Shown: piece after piece, positions 1 through 7,376 of the stretch
Layout: the number at the start of each line of letters is the position of its first letter
How positions within the stretch are numbered: position 1 is the first letter of the stretch
Assembly: GCA_040220455.1 (NCBI GenBank)
Contig: JAVJUS010000053.1
Location: forward strand, 1-18,413
Length of the DNA stretch: 18,413 nt
Direction of reading: 5' to 3'
DNA from: JAVJUS01 sp040220455
GTDB taxonomy: Bacteria > Pseudomonadota > Alphaproteobacteria > DSM-16000 > Inquilinaceae
The notes under the pieces: generated by a model
The model's input: the letters and a program-made list of their open reading frames with translations, nothing else
The model's database searches: none
What the model was told of the DNA's origin: nothing
Position numbers and translations under genes: made by a program

Positions 1-284
1 GCCGCGCTGCCGGCCCCGTCTCCCACACCGTCCCGCGCGCCGGCTCCCGCGCCCCCGGCCGCCCCGCCGGCGGAGAGCGGCGGCTCGGGCACCGGGTCGG
101 CGAAGGCACAGATCGCGGCCGTCACCCCCGCCTGAGCCAACACCTCCGCCCACCCCACCCACCGCTCCTCCTCCACGATGGTGAACCCGATGTCGCCCTG
201 CGCCGCCGTAGGCAACGGCCCCAGGAGTGCGGCGAGCAGCGCGGAGAGGAGGGGGAGTGGGGGGAGGCGGCGGCGTGGGGGCAT
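1..284 (-). CDS. Secreted protein of unknown function, N-terminal fragment
   Basis: An open frame starts at an ATG whose first base is 284 and reads leftward without a stop for 94 codons to the window edge. The protein opens with three arginines and a leucine/alanine-rich stretch (LPLLSALLAALLGPLPTAAQ), a textbook Sec signal peptide with probable cleavage near residue 29. The mature part begins GDIGFTIVEEERWVGWAEV, contains one cysteine in AAICAFADP, and then enters a Gly/Ala-rich low-complexity stretch. I recognise no family. It is divergent from the HTH gene at 388, with about 100 bp between the two starts, so the two may share a control region. The frame, codon bias and signal peptide make it a likely real gene; its function cannot be stated from this fragment. 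Confidence 0.6.
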   Translation of the reverse strand, partial: MPPRRRLPPLPLLSALLAALLGPLPTAAQGDIGFTIVEEERWVGWAEVLAQAGVTAAICAFADPVPEPPLSAGGAAGGAGAGARDGVGDGAGSA

Positions 285-387
285 GGCGGGGGAACCTTTC
301 GAGGGTGAGGACACTAACAAAACGATAGCATCAGGTCTTACGAAAGGTAAGTCGCCTCGTGCATGCCGATGCCCACAAAATGAGAGC
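285..387. promoter_or_regulatory. Divergent intergenic control region with a short inverted repeat
   Basis: This spacer separates the divergent secreted-protein gene and the first XRE gene, and is less GC-rich than its flanks. It contains the perfect inverted repeat CTTAC-gaaag-GTAAG at about 335-349, a plausible operator for the dimeric HTH protein encoded just downstream. The stretch ACAAAATG just before the start codon recurs at the second XRE gene (about 932-939), so leader sequence was copied along with the coding region. The operator role is inferred from position and symmetry; no clear -35/-10 pair was identified. Confidence 0.35.
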
Positions 388-723
388 ATGGACGGTTTCG
401 GAGAACGCCTGCGCGCCCGCGCCCAGGATCTCGGCCTCAGCGACGCCGAGGTCGCGCGCCGCGCCGGCCTGTCCGTGAACCGCTACGGCAACTACGTCCG
501 GAACACCCGGGAACCCGACTTGGCCACCCTCGTCCGCATCGCGAAGGTGCTGGGGACGACGCCCGACGGGCTGCTCCAGGTCGGACAGGGGCGGGGACCG
601 GAAGCGACCGGTGCGCGCGCCGCCCTGACCGCCCACGCGCACCCCCTGAACGACAAGGGCCTGGCCATCGCCACCGCCCTCGTCTCCTCCCTGACTACCT
701 TCGACGACCTGACCGACCGGTGA
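388..723 (+). CDS. XRE-family HTH transcriptional regulator (copy 1)
   Basis: A 111-residue small DNA-binding regulator. Residues 1-65 form a Cro/C1-type helix-turn-helix: MDGFGERLRARAQDLGLSDA, then helix 2 (EVARRAG), the recognition helix LSVNRYGNYVRN (about 28-39) and the typical EPDLATLVRIAKVLGTTPDGLL helices. The C-terminal 45 residues are a short unclassified tail. The ATG at 388 was chosen over the upstream in-frame ATG at 178 because the second paralogue (945) starts at the same residue and the leader ACAAAATG is conserved. It is a tandem paralogue: 54 of the first 63 residues match copy 2, and four of the nine differences (29, 30, 31, 35) fall in the recognition helix. It probably binds nearby DNA as a dimer; targets are unknown. 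Confidence 0.85.
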   Translation: MDGFGERLRARAQDLGLSDAEVARRAGLSVNRYGNYVRNTREPDLATLVRIAKVLGTTPDGLLQVGQGRGPEATGARAALTAHAHPLNDKGLAIATALVSSLTTFDDLTDR

Positions 724-889
724 CGCCGGCCGCCGAGCCGTAGGGCGGCCGAGCGCCAGCGATGCCGACGTTGCGGCCGGTCCGACGCCGACCGTGGGGC
801 GAAGGGCGCGGTACGGCGGGAAAGCGGTGTGGGGGAGAGCGGGTCCAGGCACGAGACGGCTCCATTGCCATGCCCATAATGGGCTCAAT

Positions 890-907
890 ATCGAGCCCGT
901 AAGGTAC
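890..907. promoter_or_regulatory. Inverted repeat upstream of XRE copy 2
   Basis: GGGCTC-aatatc-GAGCCC is a perfect 6-bp inverted repeat with a 6-nt spacer, about 40-55 bp before the ATG at 945. Position and symmetry suit an operator for a dimeric HTH repressor. It differs completely from the CTTAC/GTAAG repeat ahead of copy 1, in line with the different recognition helices of the two regulators. The assignment is inferred. Confidence 0.35.
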
Positions 908-944
908 ATGGCGAACCGGTCTCGCGCGAGAACAAAATGGAGTC

Positions 945-1307
945 ATGGATGGCTTCGGCGAACGCCTGCGCGCCCGCGCCCGCGAACTCGGCCTCAGCGA
1001 CGCCGAGGTCGCCCGCCGCGCCGGTCTGACCCAGCGCCGCTACGGCCATTATGTTCGCAATACCCGAGAGCCGGACCTCGCGACACTGGTGAGGATCGCC
1101 GGCGTCCTCGGAACGACGCCGAACCGCCTGCTCCTGCCGGCTGACCAAGCGCAGGCCGACCCGGCGGCCGAGAACCGTGTGGAGAGAGCGCAGATCCTCC
1201 TGGCGACCCTGGACGCCAGAACCGTCGACGCCGTCATCGTGCTGTTGGAGAAATGCGTCTTCGGCTTGACGGCCGCCGATCCGGATCCCGACATCGGCAC
1301 AACGTAG
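945..1307 (+). CDS. XRE-family HTH transcriptional regulator (copy 2)
   Basis: A 120-residue paralogue of the regulator at 388. Residues 1-65 carry the same Cro/C1-type HTH, with recognition helix LTQRRYGHYVRN in place of LSVNRYGNYVRN. The C-terminal half (AENRVERAQILLATLDARTV and onward) is amphipathic and quite different from copy 1, so duplication was followed by divergence or tail replacement. The ATG at 945 is preceded by the leader ACAAAATGGAG, which holds a GGAG ribosome-binding site and matches copy 1. The gene has its own 220-bp upstream region rather than being operonic. The stop codon lies inside a REP-like hairpin (1303-1332). Function beyond DNA binding is unknown. Confidence 0.85.
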   Translation: MDGFGERLRARARELGLSDAEVARRAGLTQRRYGHYVRNTREPDLATLVRIAGVLGTTPNRLLLPADQAQADPAAENRVERAQILLATLDARTVDAVIVLLEKCVFGLTAADPDPDIGTT

Positions 1308-1332
1308 GTCGGCTGAGCGAAGCGAACCCGAC
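1303..1332. repeat. REP-like hairpin at the 3' end of XRE copy 2
   Basis: CGTAGGTCGG followed by a short GC-rich interior and then CCCGAC forms a hairpin: GTCGG at 1308-1312 pairs with CCGAC at 1328-1332, with a nested GCT/AGC. It begins with CGTAGGTCG, as does the larger hairpin at 15912, so the two appear to belong to one dispersed repeat family. It may also help end transcription, but there is no U tract. Confidence 0.45.
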
Positions 1333-1871
1333 ATCGCGCCGCTGCCGCAATCTCGACGACCCCCAAGATCGGCCGCCAAGGGGATTCATTGTGGACGCGC
1401 GATCCGGGTCTTGCGGCGCGGGGCATCGATGGGGTTCCGTCTCATTGATCGCTGGCCCATGTGCGGATCATGCGCGAAACGCATAGTGTGGCAGGCAACT
1501 ACCCGACGAGAGGTCGACAAGGGTGGATTCGGGGAACAACACCAGATCCAACGCGCCCGAGACTCGGCCTGAGCGATACGGAAGACGCTCGGTGCTGCGG
1601 TCTCATCCAGCATCGCCACCCGCTTTGCGTGTTCAATACGCGGTAGGCGGGCAGGAGACCTTTGTCCGGAATACGTAAAGGCTCACTTCAATTCCAGACG
1701 CATTATCTCATGCTGCGTAGGACGAGGAACTGGCCTATATGCCAATCATCAAAAATAGGAAAAATATCCTGTAGAAAAATAGTCAAAATGATTTCCAGCA
1801 TCAGGAAAATTGTTTGATAAAGCCCTAATATAAAGAAAAAGCATAACCAGATGATAGCATAATATGATCAC
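1333..1871. other. Gene-poor stretch: third HTH relic, then an AT-rich flank
   Basis: The first 180 bp are GC-rich with no convincing gene. A decayed HTH copy occupies 1516-1646 (separate entry). From about 1660 base composition drops abruptly, and about 200 bp of AT-rich DNA follow before the ATPase stop codon at 1872. I see no ORF, RNA gene or strong terminator in that AT-rich part, only a weak 4-5 bp hairpin near 1757-1772 (AGGA/TCCT on the minus strand, followed by a T-rich stretch) that might end the minus-strand operon. Confidence 0.5.
1516..1646 (+). pseudogene. Decayed third copy of the XRE-family HTH gene
   Basis: Two adjoining reading frames together recapitulate the N-terminal half of the upstream regulators. 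Reading codons from 1525 gives GFGEQHQIQRARD, matching DGFGERLRARARE of copy 2. After a one-base deletion near 1560, the next frame gives LGLSDTEDARCCGLIQHRHP then LCVFNTR, matching LGLSDAEVARRAGLTQRRYG then HYVRNTR. A TAG follows at 1644-1646. The ATG is lost, the frame is broken, and residues equivalent to about 41 onward are gone. A further fragment at about 1660-1680 reads FVRNT before a stop, possibly a second remnant of the same helix. It is too degraded to be functional. It shows that the HTH array once had at least three members and places the AT-rich island directly beside it. Confidence 0.75.
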
Positions 1872-3359
1872 CTACATCCATATAGCTTGATAGACGACAT
1901 CACGTATGCGTCTAAGATATGTATCGCCAATAGTTTGTATGCTCTTGATATCTGTATCTGATGCCTCAGCAACTCTGCCGACCGTATCAAATCCAGCATC
2001 TCGCAACCTCTCAATCTTATTCTCAGTAAGACCGTAGGGATATGCGGACGAACGTTGGAGAGTTGAAATATCCATTTCAAGAATAGATAGATCTCGATCT
2101 TCGTTTAAATCGGGAAGAACAATTGACTGCAACTCGGAACTTGAGCGATGAATTTCGCTCGGATCCTTTGGAGAGACGATCCATTCGTCCAGTTTCTCAG
2201 AAGTAAATCTTGTACCAGATGTGCGCTCTAACAGGTTACATAGATTTAGCGAGAAAACGGTCCCGCGCCCACCTGATTTGAGTGCACGCGATGCCTCTCT
2301 CCGAGAAATAAATCCAACATACTCTAGTATCTCAAAGACCTTTGAATAATGCTGTACGATATCCCTATGTATCAATAAGCTCTCCGCATTCCTTGCCGCT
2401 GAAAAACCGAATAGCTTTTCACCCATCTCTCGCGTCGGCTCAACAAACGGCTCATATGATCCTAACTTTGGCGAAACTTCATCTAGAAGAGGCCAATAGT
2501 ATTCCTCGGCAAGGCGGACAAATCCCTCGCCAAGTTCGCTCAGCCCAATAGAGTCGCGCTCTCTGAACCGGTTGCATGCAAATATAAAAGCCCTCATGTT
2601 ACCAACGACAGCTCTTCCGACGATGCCGGCGAATCGCTCTGGGTCAAAGCCTGTGCGAAACGACTTCCTAGAGAACTGTGGATACCTCTCTTTTAGTACA
2701 TTATGAAAGAACTGATTGAAATCCCCATGACGATCATTCCTCACAATATCTATTACGGTGGCATCGTTGTAAACATCAAATCTTTTTCCAAACTCGGTGA
2801 CCCCGGGATATATCGATGCTTTACAAGAAACCGTGCTAGTAGATAGCGCTCGAAATATATCAAAGAACTCAGTCAGTGGTTTTTCGCGCCCAATATGGGC
2901 AGCATCATCAAACAAGAGAACTATACGCTTACCAATTCTCTCGCTTAGCTGAAGAATAGAAGTTTGCAGTGAAGTTGAGTCGTCAACATTAGGGAATTCG
3001 ATATCGATATTCTGGTCTGCGAGTTCCGATCGAATTTTACCAGTCAGCCAAATCGAAAAATGACGGTCATAGTCAGAACCCTGAGATCGTAGAAGCGGAA
3101 GATAGCGCAAGCTAATGTAGAAACTCAATATCCTTTCACCGTAGAACTCTTTCATCCGGTGATGGGCGGCAATCATTAAGGCACTCTTGCCACTTCCGCG
3201 ACCACCGCGGAGTAGAATAGGTCCGTGTGCAACCAGTTTCCGGATGATTGATTCATCATGTTTTGAGAATTTATGCTTCTGGTCAAACTCATTAGGTGGC
3301 CAATCTTCGGCAGCAAGGATGAAGCTATCGTCGAATTCGTCATCAATCACACTAGTCAT
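1872..3359 (-). CDS. P-loop ATPase (AAA/ORC-CDC6-like) with C-terminal helix-hairpin-helix
   Basis: A 495-residue protein. Visible parts in order: an acidic N-terminus; a Walker A motif GGRGSGKS at 52-59; a Walker B strand RIVLLFDDAAHI at about 145-156; a segment around residues 175-225 (ASIYPGVTEFGKRFD and following) and GNMRAFIFACNRF at about 253-265, resembling the later strands and lid of ORC/CDC6- or STAND-type ATPases; a possible winged helix at about 340-380; and a C-terminal helix-hairpin-helix at about 446-491 (IERLRDAGFDTVGRVAEASD then IKSIQTIGDTYLRRI). It is predicted to bind and hydrolyse ATP and probably to contact DNA. The ATG overlaps the stop of the upstream 261-aa gene by 8 bp (ATGACTAG), so the two are translationally coupled. 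The gene is AT-rich, unlike all flanking genes, which indicates horizontal transfer. Activity is unknown; the exact ATPase subfamily is a judgement by eye. Confidence 0.8.
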   Translation of the reverse strand: MTSVIDDEFDDSFILAAEDWPPNEFDQKHKFSKHDESIIRKLVAHGPILLRGGRGSGKSALMIAAHHRMKEFYGERILSFYISLRYLPLLRSQGSDYDRHFSIWLTGKIRSELADQNIDIEFPNVDDSTSLQTSILQLSERIGKRIVLLFDDAAHIGREKPLTEFFDIFRALSTSTVSCKASIYPGVTEFGKRFDVYNDATVIDIVRNDRHGDFNQFFHNVLKERYPQFSRKSFRTGFDPERFAGIVGRAVVGNMRAFIFACNRFRERDSIGLSELGEGFVRLAEEYYWPLLDEVSPKLGSYEPFVEPTREMGEKLFGFSAARNAESLLIHRDIVQHYSKVFEILEYVGFISRREASRALKSGGRGTVFSLNLCNLLERTSGTRFTSEKLDEWIVSPKDPSEIHRSSSELQSIVLPDLNEDRDLSILEMDISTLQRSSAYPYGLTENKIERLRDAGFDTVGRVAEASDTDIKSIQTIGDTYLRRIRDVVYQAIWM

Positions 3360-4137
3360 TGATCAAGCCTTTCATATTCTCGAGATTCCTAAGCACCCTA
3401 CTCTGTGGGATTTTATACTGAGATACCTCGATCCAATGAGAGACGAGTCCAAGCTTCGCAACTAACTGTATACTTTCGCGCAGACTCTCTTGAACGGTAC
3501 TCGTATCATATAAGGTCTCGATCGGCAACAGGACTTCGCCATGAACGCCCTTCGATAGAGAGGGATAGAGTTGCATCGCACGTCCACGAATCGATGTAAC
3601 AAATTTCTCAGGATCGATACGATGTATTTCGCTTATTAAAGTGAATTTATCTATCTCAGTACTGCTATCAATGAAATTTTCTACCGCTGGTCTCCAGTAA
3701 ATCTCGCTGAATGTTTCCGATAATAGCGCTCTGCTGAAGCCATCTTTTTTCGCCGTTACCGACCAAATTTTAGAAGAGTCAGAAGCCTGCCCACCGCCCT
3801 TAGGTGAATTGTTGCCAATGATGTCGCCTGCCCACTCAATTCGACTTGGAATCGATAAATTGAGATCAAAATCTGGCTGTTCCTGTATCTTTCGCACAAC
3901 CAGAACTCTAAACGGATCAATTCGTGCCAGAATCGCGGTTGAAGAAAGTTCAATCATTATCCTGCCCAAATACGGGCCAAACTCTGAAATAAGAGACTTT
4001 CTTCTTCCATTGATAAAATCTGATGCGACACTATAATATTTATCGATATTTGAGCCAATATTATTTAAGGTTTCTGAGAGCGCTCCGCTCCCAGATGGGC
4101 GGCCGCAAGCGAGTTGCGCTAGTGGCGAACGAGCCAT
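3352..4137 (-). CDS. Unrecognised protein coupled to the HhH ATPase
   Basis: A 261-residue protein, first gene of a two-gene minus-strand operon. I recognise no family, signal peptide or membrane segment. It looks soluble and mostly helical, with charged helices such as NGRRKSLISEFGPYLGRIMI and a C-terminal part (LRESIQLVAKLGLVSHWIEV and onward) that could be a winged helix or bundle. The ATG at 4137 has a GGAGAG ribosome-binding site about 9 bp upstream. The first ~20 residues are encoded by a GC-rich patch (4078-4137), while the rest of the gene is AT-rich. Its last codons overlap the ATPase start by 8 bp, implying equimolar expression and probably a complex. By analogy with other ATPase + partner pairs in genomic islands it could be the effector or target-recognition subunit; that is inference only. 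Confidence 0.7.
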   Translation of the reverse strand: MARSPLAQLACGRPSGSGALSETLNNIGSNIDKYYSVASDFINGRRKSLISEFGPYLGRIMIELSSTAILARIDPFRVLVVRKIQEQPDFDLNLSIPSRIEWAGDIIGNNSPKGGGQASDSSKIWSVTAKKDGFSRALLSETFSEIYWRPAVENFIDSSTEIDKFTLISEIHRIDPEKFVTSIRGRAMQLYPSLSKGVHGEVLLPIETLYDTSTVQESLRESIQLVAKLGLVSHWIEVSQYKIPQSRVLRNLENMKGLIND

Positions 4138-4226
4138 ATCGAGAGACTCTCCATGCTTTATTACTCTTTAGGTTGTCACAGGAGATTCGCTATATGCAAG
4201 TGTCATAGCCGCTGACTTAGGTCCAC
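4138..4226 (-). promoter_or_regulatory. Leader of the ATPase operon, with a palindrome over the ribosome-binding site
   Basis: This 89-bp AT-rich spacer must hold the promoter of the minus-strand two-gene operon. The perfect palindrome GAGAG-a-CTCTC lies at 4141-4151 and covers the GGAGAG Shine-Dalgarno of the first gene. It could be an operator or a small hairpin restricting translation. A TTGCAT-like hexamer is present upstream on the minus strand (about 4195-4200), but I cannot assign a confident -10. Confidence 0.3.

Positions 4227-4231
<5 letters not shown>
4216..4231 (-). terminator. Short perfect hairpin at the 3' end of the mutase gene
   Basis: CTTAGGT-cc-ACCTAAG is a perfect 7-bp stem with a 2-nt gap that includes the mutase stop codon (4227-4229). 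It lies exactly where the GC-rich chromosome meets the AT-rich island. It may act as a weak terminator for the mutase transcript, but no T-run follows it on the minus strand, so the role is uncertain. Confidence 0.3.
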
Positions 4232-6413
<2,182 letters not shown>

Positions 6414-6770
6414 GGCCGCCTCCTCCCGCCAACCGCGCGAACCGGGCCGCAACCCGTCGGGGAGCGACTATAGCCCCGCCGGCGGGGCGCTGCCAAACGC
6501 GGCGGGGCGGGGGGGGGGGGGCGACGCGCAGGCCTCGCGGCGGTCGGCGACCTGCGGGGCGGGTGGTCTCGGGGCTCGGGCGGCGGGATGAGCAAGGGTG
6601 GGGCGTGTGCCCGGCTGCGGGTCACGATCCGACCGGCTCATCGTGGATGGTCGGACCCGGAGTCCGCCGGAGCTCGCCTCTGAAAAAGAGTCCTTCCATA
6701 AGAAAACTAAACAGTATAGCGATTATACGCGCAATTATCGCGAGTTAATTGGCGACGGAGCGAGCAGATC
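6414..6770. other. Divergent intergenic region between the mutase gene and the bac-like cluster
   Basis: This 357-bp region holds the promoters of two divergent units. The mutase side is GC-rich and contains an uninterrupted run of 13 G at 6509-6521. From about 6680 the sequence becomes AT-rich leading to the cluster start, with candidate promoter hexamers (TTCCAT near 6693, TATAGC at 6715-6720, GATTAT at 6721-6726) and an imperfect palindrome at 6719-6741. No gene or RNA is evident. Confidence 0.5.
6719..6741. promoter_or_regulatory. Operator-like imperfect palindrome ahead of the bac-like cluster
   Basis: GCGATTAT at 6719-6726 and ATTATCGC at 6734-6741 form a 7-of-8 inverted repeat with a 7-nt spacer, in AT-rich DNA 30-50 bp before the first ATG of the five-gene run. 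This placement over the probable -10/+1 region suits a repressor site. No regulator gene lies within the cluster, so the cognate protein is unknown. Confidence 0.3.
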
Positions 6771-7376
6771 ATGACGCCCACAGCCGAACGCGCGCCCATC
6801 GCCGCCCCGGCCACCGGGCGCGGCTTGGCGACGCCGCTCGATCAGATCGACGAGCTTCATACCCTTGGCCCGACCGGCACCAACTGCGAGGCCGCGGCGC
6901 ATCACTGGTTCGCGCTCAGGGGTCGGCCGGGGCGGATCGCGCTGCACGATACGTTGGAGCGGGCGCTGGAGGCGATGCGAGGCCGGTCCGGCGCGGCGCT
7001 GTTGGGCTGCGCCGTCTACCCGGAACTCCACACGCTGGTCTTTTCCCATCTCGACCGTGTCGCCCTGGCCGACAGCTTCCTCATGCCGACGTTCGAGATG
7101 GTGTTGGCGGCGCGCGGTCCGGACGTCCGTCCCCGGACCGTGGCGACCCACCCCGCGCCGCAGGGCCTCGTACCGGCGGGGTCGGCGAAAACCCTGGTCG
7201 ATTCCAACGCCGCCGCCGCGATCGCCTGCGCCGAGGGCCGGGTCGACGGCTGCATCACGACGGGCAAGGCCGCGGCCGCTCACGGACTGACGGTGCTCTG
7301 GTCGGCGGGGCCGGTGCCGATGGTCTTCACCGTGCACGCGCCGATCGCCGCCCCCGAAGCCGCGGAGGCCGGATGA
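6771..7376 (+). CDS. BacA-like prephenate decarboxylase (prephenate-dehydratase fold)
   Basis: A 201-residue protein resembling Bacillus BacA, the enzyme that decarboxylates prephenate without aromatising it and so starts anticapsin/bacilysin synthesis; AerD and SalX are relatives. LHTLGPTGTNCEAAAHHWF aligns with the BacA pattern TLGPEGTSSEYAA. The VYPELHTLVFSHLDRVALAD region, ATHPAPQGLV, LVDSNAAAAIACAEGRVDGC and the AAHGLTVL ending follow BacA and prephenate-dehydratase domains in order. Its length is close to BacA (~204). There is no ACT domain and no chorismate mutase domain, and the dehydratase TRF motif is not seen, which favours decarboxylase over dehydratase. GGAG lies about 10 bp before the ATG. 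The stop overlaps the next start (ATGA). The alignment is from memory, so a dehydratase-like enzyme on another substrate remains possible. Confidence 0.7.
   Translation: MTPTAERAPIAAPATGRGLATPLDQIDELHTLGPTGTNCEAAAHHWFALRGRPGRIALHDTLERALEAMRGRSGAALLGCAVYPELHTLVFSHLDRVALADSFLMPTFEMVLAARGPDVRPRTVATHPAPQGLVPAGSAKTLVDSNAAAAIACAEGRVDGCITTGKAAAAHGLTVLWSAGPVPMVFTVHAPIAAPEAAEAG

Noticed and set aside
178..387. Upstream extension of XRE copy 1 to the ATG at 178
   Set aside because: The extension is antisense to the signal-peptide gene, is low complexity, and is absent in the paralogue, whose conserved leader places the start at the MDGFGERL methionine.
4023..4208. A small plus-strand ORF inside the island
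   Set aside because: It is antisense to the start of the 261-aa gene, lacks a ribosome-binding site and has no recognisable features.
6414..6452. N-terminal extension of the mutase to an ATG at 6452
   Set aside because: A strong GGGAGGAGG site lies inside it, directly before the ATG at 6413, and the extension does not resemble mutase N-termini.
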